Source: Streptomyces sp. TLI_235
GTDB lineage: Bacteria; Actinomycetota; Actinomycetes; Streptomycetales; Streptomycetaceae
Direction: 5' to 3'
DNA length: 64,000 bases
NCBI GenBank assembly: GCA_002300355.1
Contig: NSGV01000003.1
Coordinates: 868,001 to 932,000, forward strand
Shown piece after piece: positions 53,425 to 61,940 of this stretch. Made by a program: the position numbers and the translations under genes. The notes under the pieces were generated by a model. That model worked only from the letters and a program-made list of their open reading frames with translations, was not told where the DNA came from and ran no database searches. Position 1 is the stretch's first letter. Each line of letters opens with the position of its first letter.

Positions 53425-54845
53425 GTGTCCTGCGCCGCAAGTTGCGGCGTTTATTTAGTCGCTTGTTTTCGTGTCGGCTGGCTTGATCTTGGTGAGGTAG
53501 TCGGCGAGGGATTTGAGGATCTCGTCGGCGGTCTTGGTCCAGGTGAAGGGTCTGGGGTTCTGGTTCCAGGTGGCGATCCAGGCCTTGATGTCGTTCTCGA
53601 GGGCTTTGACGGAGGTGTGGACGCCGCGGCGGATGAGTTTGTCGGTGAGCAGGCCGAACCAGCGCTCGACCTGGTTGAGCCAGGAGGAGCCGGTCGGGGT
53701 GAAGTGCACGTGGAAGCGGGGGTGCTTCGCGAGCCAGGTCTTGATCTCGGCGGTGTTGTGGGTGGCGTAGTTGTCGCACACCAGGTGGACGTCGAGCTCC
53801 CGCGGGACGGCCTTGTCTATCGAGACGAGGAACTTCTTGAACTCCACGGCGCGGTGGCGGCGGTGGAGTTCACCGATGATGGTGCCGTCGGCGATGTTGA
53901 ACGCGGCGAACAGGCTGGTGATGCCGTGCCGCAGGTAGTCGTGCGTGCGGCGTTCGGGCATGCCCGGCATCATCGGCAGGACCGGCTGGGAGCGGTCCAG
54001 GGCCTGGATCTGGGACTTCTCGTCCACGCAGAGCACCACCGCCCGCTCGGGCGGGTTGTGGTAGAGCCCGACCACGTCGACGACCTTCTCCACGAACAGC
54101 GGGTCGGTGGACAGCTTGAAGGCGTCCTGCAAGTGCGGCTTGAGGTCGAACCTCTTCCAGATCCGCCCGACCGTGGATTTCGACAGCCCGGTGCGCTTCG
54201 CCATGGAGGCCCGCGACCAGTGGGTGTCGTGGCCCGGCGTGGATTCCAGCGTCGCGACGACGACGTCCTCGACCTGGTCGAGGAGGATCGACGGCGGCCG
54301 GCCGGGCCGGGGCTCGTCCTGCAGACCGTCCAGGCGGTCGGTGACGAACCGGGCCCGCCAGCGGTTGACCGTGCCCGGCCCGATGCCGAGTTCGGCGGCG
54401 ACCTGCTTGTTCGTGCCGCCTTCGGCGCAGGCCAGCACGATTTTCGCGCGCAGTGCGAGGTACTGTGCGGTCTTCGCCCGCCGGGCCCATCGCGTCAACT
54501 GGGTGCGTTCGTCCTCGGTGAGCACCAGATCCGGCTTGCGCCGGCCCGGCCGGGGCTCATCGGCCAGGCCCGCCAACCGGTCGGCGGCGAACCGCGAGCG
54601 CCACTTGCGCACCGTCGCCACGTTCGCACCCAGGGCCGCCGCCACCCGGGCACTTGGCGCCCCGTCCGCACAAGCCAGGACGATCCGGGCGCGCTCGGCC
54701 AACCGGGCCCCCTCCCCGCCAATCGACCAACGCGACAACTCGGCGCGCTCCTTTGCGGAGAGCACGATCTCTACGGCCTTCGGACCTCGCTGCGACACGA
54801 AAAACAGCCTACATACTTATGGCTGAAATTTCAGGCGCAGGACAC
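53425..54845 (-). mobile_element. IS630-family element, copy A (intact)
   Basis: 1421 bp with ends GTGTCCTGCGCC (53425) and GGCGCAGGACAC (to 54845), flanked by TA (53423-53424; 54846-54847), the IS630 target dinucleotide. It lacks the IS110 insertion present in copy C, so its target site at about 53762-53780 is empty. Confidence 0.93.
53455..54798 (-). CDS. IS630-family transposase with duplicated N-terminal HTH
   Basis: 447 residues, ~90 more than the related copy-B protein. Residues ~8-80 (ELSRWSIGGEGARLAERARI, VAAALGANVATVRKWRSRFA) and ~85-165 (QLTRWARRAKTAQYLALRAK, VAAELGIGPGTVNRWRARFV) are two copies of the same homeodomain-like module, each ending DEPRPGR. The DDE domain follows: VDEKSQIQALDRSQPVLPM (first Asp), LVCDNYATHNT (second Asp) and NQVERWFG (Glu). 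It is intact and probably active. It terminates 30 bp inside the element end. Confidence 0.93.
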   Translation of the reverse strand: MSQRGPKAVEIVLSAKERAELSRWSIGGEGARLAERARIVLACADGAPSARVAAALGANVATVRKWRSRFAADRLAGLADEPRPGRRKPDLVLTEDERTQLTRWARRAKTAQYLALRAKIVLACAEGGTNKQVAAELGIGPGTVNRWRARFVTDRLDGLQDEPRPGRPPSILLDQVEDVVVATLESTPGHDTHWSRASMAKRTGLSKSTVGRIWKRFDLKPHLQDAFKLSTDPLFVEKVVDVVGLYHNPPERAVVLCVDEKSQIQALDRSQPVLPMMPGMPERRTHDYLRHGITSLFAAFNIADGTIIGELHRRHRAVEFKKFLVSIDKAVPRELDVHLVCDNYATHNTAEIKTWLAKHPRFHVHFTPTGSSWLNQVERWFGLLTDKLIRRGVHTSVKALENDIKAWIATWNQNPRPFTWTKTADEILKSLADYLTKIKPADTKTSD

Positions 54846-55709
54846 TAGTGTCCTGCGCCGGAGATCCGTCGTTAGATCTTGCGTGAGTGATTCTTCGGAT
54901 GTGCCGGTGCGTCGTCGTGGCCCTGCGTTGGAGCCGTTGTTGTTGTCCAGCGAGGAGCAGGCGGTGCTGACGCGGTGGTCCCGTCGGGCGACGTCCGCCC
55001 AGGCGCTCGCGTTGCGGGCTCGGATCGTGCTGGCCTGCGACGGCCCGGATGTGCCGTCGATCGTTGGTGTCGCAAGGGAGTTGGGGATCACCGCGGACAC
55101 GGTCCGCAAGTGGCGGCGCCGGTTCCTCGCCGAGCGGCTGGACGGCCTGGTGGACGAGCCGCGGCCGGGCCGGCCTCCGAGCATCGCGGTGGACGACGTC
55201 GAAGCGGTGGTGGTGGCGACGCTGGAGGAGATCCCGAAGAACGCGACGCACTGGTCGCGGAGCTCGATGGCGGCCCACAGCGGCCTGTCGAAGTCCACGG
55301 TGGGGCGGATCTGGCGGAAGTTCCAGCTCAAGCCCCACCTGGCGGACACGTTCAAGCTCTCCACCGACCCGTTATTCATCGAGAAGGTCCACGACGTGGT
55401 CGGCCTGTACTTCGACCCGCCCGAGGGGGCCGTGGTGCTGTCGGTCGACGAGAAGTCGCAGATCCAGGCCTTGAACCGGTCCCAGCCGGTACTGCCGATG
55501 ATGCCCGGGATGCCCGAGCGCCGGACCCACGACTACGTGCGCAACGGCCTGACCACGCTGTTCGCCGCATTCGACACCGGCAGCGGGAGGGTCATCAGTT
55601 CCCTGCACCGCCGGCACCGTGCGGTGGAGTTCAAGAAGTTCCTCGTCAAGATCGACCAGGAGGTCCCCGACGGCCTGGACATCCACCTCATCTGTGACAA
55701 CTGTGAGGA

Positions 55710-55895
55710 TCATGGAGTGCCGCAGGGGGCCGGAGCCTGACCCGTGTGACAACTGGCGTCTGCTGCCTTGGTGTAGATCTGTCGGCTTCCGGCCCCCTGC
55801 GGCACTTGCCGGAGCCAGCCCGGTGGACGTGTCCCGATAGGGGCTTTGCTGCATACAAAGCACCGTCACAGTTCTGACCGCCCACCGGACCGGCT
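55710..55895 (+). ncRNA. Predicted IS110 bridge RNA, copy 1
   Basis: Two structured parts. (1) A stem of about 20 bp, 55717-55737 with 55784-55805, encloses a target-binding loop. Its 5' side TGTGACAACT (55745-55754) equals the last 10 bases of the left target ending in core CT, and its 3' side GGTGTAG (55770-55776) is complementary to CTACRCC of the right target. (2) A stem CCGGTGG (55820-55826) / CCACCGG (55882-55888) encloses a donor loop with ATAGGGGC (55837-55844), as in the element's right end, and TCACAG (55866-55871), complementary to core CT plus left end GTGA; an inner GCTTTG/CAAAGC hairpin separates them. This is the architecture known for IS621. Transcript ends are estimated. Confidence 0.75.
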
Positions 55896-55924
55896 CGGCC
55901 ACCAGCCCCAGTCCGAGGAGCCTT

Positions 55925-57013
55925 GTGACCGTCACCAGCATGCCCCAGCCAATCCTGCCCACGCGGCAGTCCTCCGTCGTGGAGGAGGTGGTTCTCGGGG
56001 TCGACACCCACAAGGACGTGCACGTCGCCGCGGTGATCACCTCATTGGGAGCGTCACTCGCGCACCAAGAGTTCCCGACCACGGCTCTGGGATACCGTCA
56101 ACTGGTCATCTGGGCAAGGTCCTTCGGCACACTCCGCCGTGCCGGAGTCGAGTGCACCGGGTCCTACGGAGCCGCACTGGCCCGCGTCCTGCGCCGCGAG
56201 GGCATCGACGTCGTCGAGGTCAACCAGCCCGACCGCGCCACCCGGCGCAAGCGCGGCAAGACCGATGCGATCGATGCGGACGCGGCAGCCCGCGCGGTCC
56301 TGTCCGGACGCGCTACGACCACGCCGAAGACCGCGGACGGTCCCGCTGCGGACATGCGCGTCCTGCGGTTGGCGAAGGAGTCGGCCGTCAAGGCCCGTAC
56401 TCAGGCGATGAACCAGCTCAAGGCCGTCCTCCTGGCCGTCGATCCCGACCTGCGCGAGTCGCTCGCAGGCCTGACCAACCGGGCCCTGATCGCCACGTGC
56501 GCAGAGTTGGCCGGGGACCTGGGCGAAGCCGTCTTCACGTTGCGCCTGCTCGCCTGCCGGGTTCAGAACCTGTCGGAGGAGGTCAAGGAGCTGACCCGCC
56601 GCACCACCAAGGCCGTGCGGGCCTGTCGGCCGCAACTGCTGGAGCTCGTGGGTGTCGGGCCCGACAGCGCCGCCGTCTTGCTCATCGCCGCTGGCGACAA
56701 TCCCGAAAGGCTCACCGACGAGGCGTCCTTCGCGGCCCTGTGCGGGGTCAGCCCGGTCGAGCAGTCCTCCGGCAAGACCCAGCGCCGGCGCCTGAACCGC
56801 GGCGGAAACCGGCAGGCCAACGCTGCCCTCTACCGCATCGTGATGACCCGCATACGCTGGGACGAACGCACCCAGGCCTACCTGCACCGCCGCACCGCCC
56901 AAGGCCTCTCGAAGCGAGAGATCATCCGTTGTCTCAAGCGCTACGTCGCCCGCGAGCTCTACCGGCACATCCAGGCAACGAGCGGGATCGTCACGACTTC
57001 CTCTGCGGCTTGA
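55925..57013 (+). CDS. IS110-family recombinase (DEDD/serine), copy 1
   Basis: 362 residues. The N-terminal RuvC-like DEDD domain has VVLGVDTHKDVHVAAVI, ECTGSYGAALARVL and KTDAIDADAAARAV. A helical linker follows. The C-terminal Tnp_20 domain has LLELVGVGPDSAAVLL and FAALCGVSPVEQSSGKTQRR, with the catalytic serine expected in the latter region, and ends SGIVTTSSAA. The full length matches the family and it is probably active. In IS110-type elements this protein recombines donor and target as directed by the bridge RNA. Start GTG 55925 follows GAGGAGCC. Confidence 0.93.
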   Translation: MTVTSMPQPILPTRQSSVVEEVVLGVDTHKDVHVAAVITSLGASLAHQEFPTTALGYRQLVIWARSFGTLRRAGVECTGSYGAALARVLRREGIDVVEVNQPDRATRRKRGKTDAIDADAAARAVLSGRATTTPKTADGPAADMRVLRLAKESAVKARTQAMNQLKAVLLAVDPDLRESLAGLTNRALIATCAELAGDLGEAVFTLRLLACRVQNLSEEVKELTRRTTKAVRACRPQLLELVGVGPDSAAVLLIAAGDNPERLTDEASFAALCGVSPVEQSSGKTQRRRLNRGGNRQANAALYRIVMTRIRWDERTQAYLHRRTAQGLSKREIIRCLKRYVARELYRHIQATSGIVTTSSAA

Positions 57014-57694
57014 CGAAACATAGGGGCATCTACGGAACCCACAAGACCCCGGCGATCCGAGCCTGGCTGTCCCAACACCCCAGATTCCACATGCACTTCA
57101 CCCCGACCGGGTCATCGTGGATCAACCAGGTCGAGCGCTGGTTCGGCTTCCTCACCGACCAGATGATCCGCCGCGGATCCCACAAGAACGTCCAGGCCCT
57201 CGAACGCGACATCCGCAACTGGATCAAGAACTGGAACGAGGACCCCACACCGTTCACCTGGACCAAGACCGCCGACGAGATCCTCGACTCCCTCGCCCGA
57301 TTCTGCCGACGGATCTCCGGCGCAGGACACTAGTGTCCTGCGCCGCAAGTTGCGGCGTTTATTTAGTCGCTTGTTTTCGTGTCGGCTGGCTTGATCTTGG
57401 TGAGGTAGTCGGCGAGGGATTTGAGGATCTCGTCGGCGGTCTTGGTCCAGGTGAAGGGTCTGGGGTTCTGGTTCCAGGTGGCGATCCAGGCCTTGATGTC
57501 GTTCTCGAGGGCTTTGACGGAGGTGTGGACGCCGCGGCGGATGAGTTTGTCGGTGAGCAGGCCGAACCAGCGCTCGACCTGGTTGAGCCAGGAGGAGCCG
57601 GTCGGGGTGAAGTGCACGTGGAAGCGGGGGTGCTTCGCGAGCCAGGTCTTGATCTCGGCGGTGTTGTGGGTGGCGTAGATGCCCCTATGTTTCG

Positions 57695-58783
57695 TCAAGC
57701 CGCAGAGGAAGTCGTGACGATCCCGCTCGTTGCCTGGATGTGCCGGTAGAGCTCGCGGGCGACGTAGCGCTTGAGACAACGGATGATCTCTCGCTTCGAG
57801 AGGCCTTGGGCGGTGCGGCGGTGCAGGTAGGCCTGGGTGCGTTCGTCCCAGCGTATGCGGGTCATCACGATGCGGTAGAGGGCAGCGTTGGCCTGCCGGT
57901 TTCCGCCGCGGTTCAGGCGCCGGCGCTGGGTCTTGCCGGAGGACTGCTCGACCGGGCTGACCCCGCACAGGGCCGCGAAGGACGCCTCGTCGGTGAGCCT
58001 TTCGGGATTGTCGCCAGCGGCGATGAGCAAGACGGCGGCGCTGTCGGGCCCGACACCCACGAGCTCCAGCAGTTGCGGCCGACAGGCCCGCACGGCCTTG
58101 GTGGTGCGGCGGGTCAGCTCCTTGACCTCCTCCGACAGGTTCTGAACCCGGCAGGCGAGCAGGCGCAACGTGAAGACGGCTTCGCCCAGGTCCCCGGCCA
58201 ACTCTGCGCACGTGGCGATCAGGGCCCGGTTGGTCAGGCCTGCGAGCGACTCGCGCAGGTCGGGATCGACGGCCAGGAGGACGGCCTTGAGCTGGTTCAT
58301 CGCCTGAGTACGGGCCTTGACGGCCGACTCCTTCGCCAACCGCAGGACGCGCATGTCCGCAGCGGGACCGTCCGCGGTCTTCGGCGTGGTCGTAGCGCGT
58401 CCGGACAGGACCGCGCGGGCTGCCGCGTCCGCATCGATCGCATCGGTCTTGCCGCGCTTGCGCCGGGTGGCGCGGTCGGGCTGGTTGACCTCGACGACGT
58501 CGATGCCCTCGCGGCGCAGGACGCGGGCCAGTGCGGCTCCGTAGGACCCGGTGCACTCGACTCCGGCACGGCGGAGTGTGCCGAAGGACCTTGCCCAGAT
58601 GACCAGTTGACGGTATCCCAGAGCCGTGGTCGGGAACTCTTGGTGCGCGAGTGACGCTCCCAATGAGGTGATCACCGCGGCGACGTGCACGTCCTTGTGG
58701 GTGTCGACCCCGAGAACCACCTCCTCCACGACGGAGGACTGCCGCGTGGGCAGGATTGGCTGGGGCATGCTGGTGACGGTCAC
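57695..58783 (-). CDS. IS110-family recombinase (DEDD/serine), copy 2
   Basis: 362 residues with the same translation as the copy at 55925 (VVLGVDTHKDVHVAAVI, KTDAIDADAAARAV, FAALCGVSPVEQSSGK). Intact. Identity of the two copies means recent transposition, conversion, or a duplicated composite. Confidence 0.93.
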   Translation of the reverse strand: MTVTSMPQPILPTRQSSVVEEVVLGVDTHKDVHVAAVITSLGASLAHQEFPTTALGYRQLVIWARSFGTLRRAGVECTGSYGAALARVLRREGIDVVEVNQPDRATRRKRGKTDAIDADAAARAVLSGRATTTPKTADGPAADMRVLRLAKESAVKARTQAMNQLKAVLLAVDPDLRESLAGLTNRALIATCAELAGDLGEAVFTLRLLACRVQNLSEEVKELTRRTTKAVRACRPQLLELVGVGPDSAAVLLIAAGDNPERLTDEASFAALCGVSPVEQSSGKTQRRRLNRGGNRQANAALYRIVMTRIRWDERTQAYLHRRTAQGLSKREIIRCLKRYVARELYRHIQATSGIVTTSSAA

Positions 58784-58812
58784 AAGGCTCCTCGGACTGG
58801 GGCTGGTGGCCG

Positions 58813-58998
58813 AGCCGGTCCGGTGGGCGGTCAGAACTGTGACGGTGCTTTGTATGCAGCAAAGCCCCTATCGGGACACGTCCACCGGGCTGGCTCCGGC
58901 AAGTGCCGCAGGGGGCCGGAAGCCGACAGATCTACACCAAGGCAGCAGACGCCAGTTGTCACACGGGTCAGGCTCCGGCCCCCTGCGGCACTCCATGA
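58813..58998 (-). ncRNA. Predicted IS110 bridge RNA, copy 2
   Basis: The mirror copy of the RNA at 55710-55895, with the target guide at 58954-58963 and the same two stem-loops. Against this insertion site (copy-C target TGCGACAACT|ACGCC) the left guide pairs through one G-U wobble, and the right guide GGTGTAG pairs over seven positions with one wobble. Confidence 0.75.
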
Positions 58999-60089
58999 TC
59001 CTCACAGTTGTCGCACACCAGGTGGACGTCGAGCTCCCGCGGGACGGCCTTGTCTATCGAGACGAGGAACTTCTTGAACTCCACGGCGCGGTGGCGGCGG
59101 TGGAGTTCACCGATGATGGTGCCGTCGGCGATGTTGAACGCGGCGAACAGGCTGGTGATGCCGTGCCGCAGGTAGTCGTGCGTGCGGCGTTCGGGCATGC
59201 CCGGCATCATCGGCAGGACCGGCTGGGAGCGGTCCAGGGCCTGGATCTGGGACTTCTCGTCCACGCAGAGCACCACCGCCCGCTCGGGCGGGTTGTGGTA
59301 GAGCCCGACCACGTCGACGACCTTCTCCACGAACAGCGGGTCGGTGGACAGCTTGAAGGCGTCCTGCAAGTGCGGCTTGAGGTCGAACCTCTTCCAGATC
59401 CGCCCGACCGTGGATTTCGACAGCCCGGTGCGCTTCGCCATGGAGGCCCGCGACCAGTGGGTGTCGTGGCCCGGCGTGGATTCCAGCGTCGCGACGACGA
59501 CGTCCTCGACCTGGTCGAGGAGGATCGACGGCGGCCGGCCGGGCCGGGGCTCGTCCTGCAGACCGTCCAGGCGGTCGGTGACGAACCGGGCCCGCCAGCG
59601 GTTGACCGTGCCCGGCCCGATGCCGAGTTCGGCGGCGACCTGCTTGTTCGTGCCGCCTTCGGCGCAGGCCAGCACGATTTTCGCGCGCAGTGCGAGGTAC
59701 TGTGCGGTCTTCGCCCGCCGGGCCCATCGCGTCAACTGGGTGCGTTCGTCCTCGGTGAGCACCAGATCCGGCTTGCGCCGGCCCGGCCGGGGCTCATCGG
59801 CCAGGCCCGCCAACCGGTCGGCGGCGAACCGCGAGCGCCACTTGCGCACCGTCGCCACGTTCGCACCCAGGGCCGCCGCCACCCGGGCACTTGGCGCCCC
59901 GTCCGCACAAGCCAGGACGATCCGGGCGCGCTCGGCCAACCGGGCCCCCTCCCCGCCAATCGACCAACGCGACAACTCGGCGCGCTCCTTTGCGGAGAGC
60001 ACGATCTCTACGGCCTTCGGACCTCGCTGCGACACGAAAAACAGCCTACATACTTATGGCTGAAATTTCAGGCGCAGGACACTAGCTAG

Positions 60090-61771
60090 CCTGCGCGTTT
60101 CATCTGGGGGCGCGTCCGGATCATGATCGGAAAAGCGAAAGTGCCTTCTGAGCTGCAACGATGAGGCTTGTCTAAGGTCCCAGTCGTACCAGCAGGAAGG
60201 CACTTTCTGCGTGCACCCTACCCGGTCCCGACCCAAGCTCGTCGTCAGCGCCGACGGGCACGGGGTGGTCAGCCACGCCGGCTCGCGTCTGCTCGCGGAT
60301 CTGGCCGACGCCACCACGCTGACCAGCGCCTTCAGCGACGCCCTGCGCCGACTGCGGCCGCGCGGGACCGGGCACGATCCCGGCCGCGTCGCGGTGGACC
60401 TGGCGGTGATGCTCGCCGACGGAGGCGAGGCGATCCGAGACCTGGCCGTGCTGCGCGACCAGCGCGACGTGTTCGGCCCGGTCGCCTCCACCCCGACCGC
60501 CTGGCGCCTGCTCGCGGGCATCGACACCAACAACCTGAACGCGCTGCGGGCAGCCCGGGCCGCTGCCCGCGAGGTCGCCTGGCTGCAGACCGCCGAGACC
60601 ACGGACGGGATACCGCCGGCCCGCGCCGGAGGACGTCAACTGCCCGACCTGGTCCTGGACATCGACGCCACCCTGGTCACCTGCCACTCCGAGAAGGAAG
60701 AAGCGGCCGCCACCTACAAACGCGGCTTCGGCTACCACCCGATGCTCTGCTTCCTGGACAACACCGGCGAGGCCCTGGCCGGCATCCTGCGACCCGGCAA
60801 CGCCGGAGCGAACACCGCGGCCGACCACATCACGGTCGTCGACGCGGCCCTCGCGCAGATCCCCGACGCCCACCGCCACGGCACCCCGGTCCTCATCCGC
60901 GCCGACAGCGCGGGCAGCGCCAAAGCCTTCCTCGCCCACCTACGCGCCCTCAGGCAGCGAGGCATCCAGACCACCTTCTCCGTCGGACACGCCGTCACCG
61001 AACAGGTCCGCAAGGCCATCCGGGTCCTACCCGACCAGGTCTGGCACCCGGCTCTGGAACAGGACGGCACCCTTCGCGCCGGTGCCGAAGTCACCGAGCT
61101 GACCGGCCTGGTCGACCTCACCGGATACCCGGACGGCACCCGCATCATCGTCCGCCGCGAGCGTCCCCACCCCGGCGCCCAACTGTCCCTCTTCGACCAG
61201 GACGAAGGCATGCGCCACCAGGTCTTCCTCACCGACACGCCCGTCGCCGGCGGCGGCTCGATCCAGTACCTGGAGGTCCGCCACCGCGCTCACGCCCGAG
61301 TCGAGGACCACATCCGCTGCGGCAAGACCACCGGCTTCGGGCGCTTCCCCTCCCGCCACTTCGCCATCAATGCGGCCTGGCTGGAGCTGTCCCTGACCGC
61401 CATCGACCTGCTCGCCTGGGCGCGGACCCTGCTGCTGGACGGCGAGTTGGCCACCGCCGAGCCCAAAAAGCTCCGCTACCGCCTCCTGCACGCTGCCGCC
61501 CGGATCACGCGCGGAGCGCGCCGCCTACACCTGCGGATCGCCGCCACCTGGCCCTGGCGCCACGAACTGACCGCGGCGTTCAACCGCCTGGTGGCACTAC
61601 CCCGACCGGCCACCTGACAGACCAAGCCGCCCCTGACCACCACGACACGAGGAACCAGGAGCACCCGGCCATCGCGCCGGGCCCTCGGCATGCCCACCGT
61701 CCGACGGCAACCCCACGACCTTCAACCTGGAGATCACCCCAGATCAGCCGACGCGAAGCGAAACACGGAGG
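60090..61771 (+). mobile_element. IS1380-family element with 4-bp CTAG duplication
   Basis: 1682 bp. Imperfect terminal repeats CCTGCGCGTTTCATCT (left) and CCTCCGTGTTTCGCTT (right end, read inward). The direct repeat CTAG lies at 60086-60089 and 61772-61775. It sits one base to the right of the TA that bounds the IS630 array. Confidence 0.88.
60211..61617 (+). CDS. IS1380-family transposase
   Basis: 468 residues from GTG 60211. DDE-domain landmarks: LVLDIDATLVTCHSEKEEAA (first Asp), PVLIRADSAGSAKAFLAHLR (second Asp) and VEDHIRCGKTTGFGRFPSRH, with the catalytic Glu in VEDHIR. Full length and intact. The ~60-residue N-terminus (PKLVVSADGHGVVSHAGSRL) is typical of the family. Confidence 0.93.
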   Translation: MHPTRSRPKLVVSADGHGVVSHAGSRLLADLADATTLTSAFSDALRRLRPRGTGHDPGRVAVDLAVMLADGGEAIRDLAVLRDQRDVFGPVASTPTAWRLLAGIDTNNLNALRAARAAAREVAWLQTAETTDGIPPARAGGRQLPDLVLDIDATLVTCHSEKEEAAATYKRGFGYHPMLCFLDNTGEALAGILRPGNAGANTAADHITVVDAALAQIPDAHRHGTPVLIRADSAGSAKAFLAHLRALRQRGIQTTFSVGHAVTEQVRKAIRVLPDQVWHPALEQDGTLRAGAEVTELTGLVDLTGYPDGTRIIVRRERPHPGAQLSLFDQDEGMRHQVFLTDTPVAGGGSIQYLEVRHRAHARVEDHIRCGKTTGFGRFPSRHFAINAAWLELSLTAIDLLAWARTLLLDGELATAEPKKLRYRLLHAAARITRGARRLHLRIAATWPWRHELTAAFNRLVALPRPAT

Positions 61772-61940
61772 CTAGTGGCTTGTCACGCAGCCTTGGCCGG
61801 GTATTCGGTCCACTGCCGGGTGGGTGACTCGGGTGCAAAGCGGGTCGTCGGCTCGGCGCGGGCGTTGTGCCAGCGGACAGGGGAGGCGTTTGAGCTGCCA
61901 GTTGCTTGATCCGGGCTGCCGTTGGATGGCCGCCCTCTTA

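Larger units (their letters stand above)
55703..57029 (+). mobile_element. IS110-family element, copy 1
   Basis: 1327 bp between two CT core dinucleotides (55701-55702 and 57030-57031). The boundary is set by comparing copy C with uninterrupted copy A: GACAACT|ACG becomes GACAACT + element + ACG. No terminal inverted repeats, as expected for IS110. It contains a ~220-bp noncoding left end and one recombinase gene. Confidence 0.93.
54848..57330 (+). mobile_element. IS630-family element, copy B, carrying IS110
   Basis: Ends GTGTCCTGCGCC (54848) and GGCGCAGGACAC (57330). It is bounded by single TA dinucleotides shared with copies A and C (54846-54847, 57331-57332). Without the IS110 insertion it would be 1154 bp, a different and shorter element than A and C, yet with matching ends. 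Confidence 0.9.
54883..57333 (+). pseudogene. IS630 transposase of copy B, split by IS110
   Basis: The 5' part from GTG 54883 has one HTH module (VLTRWSRRATSAQALALRAR, VARELGITADTVRKWRRRFL) and the first DDE Asp (VDEKSQIQALNRSQPVLPM), and runs to LICDN at 55702. After IS110 it resumes at 57032 with YGTHKTPAIRAWLSQHPRFH and the catalytic Glu in NQVERWFGF, to a TAG made by the element end plus the flanking TA. Reconstructed length is about 373 residues. Only the insertion disrupts it. Confidence 0.9.
57679..59005 (-). mobile_element. IS110-family element, copy 2
   Basis: 1327 bp, the mirror image of copy 1 (coordinates sum to 114708), with CT cores at 57677-57678 and 59006-59007 read on the minus strand. 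With copy 1 it forms a long inverted repeat separated by ~650 bp. Confidence 0.93.
57363..60035 (-). pseudogene. IS630 transposase of copy C, split by IS110
   Basis: The protein matches copy A from MSQRGPKAVEIVLSAKERAE (60035) to LVCDN, is interrupted at 59006, and resumes after IS110 at about 57676 with ATHNTAEIKTWLAKHPRF to the end at 57363. It has the same duplicated HTH as copy A. The insertion falls between the N and Y codons of the catalytic DNY motif, as in copy B. Confidence 0.9.
57333..60082 (-). mobile_element. IS630-family element, copy C, carrying IS110
   Basis: Same element as copy A: 2750 bp minus 1329 bp of IS110 plus core equals exactly 1421 bp. Ends match and TA flanks (57331-57332; 60083-60084). 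It is offset from copy A by 5237 bp on its right part. It is a direct repeat of A, so recombination between them could delete copy B. Confidence 0.93.
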
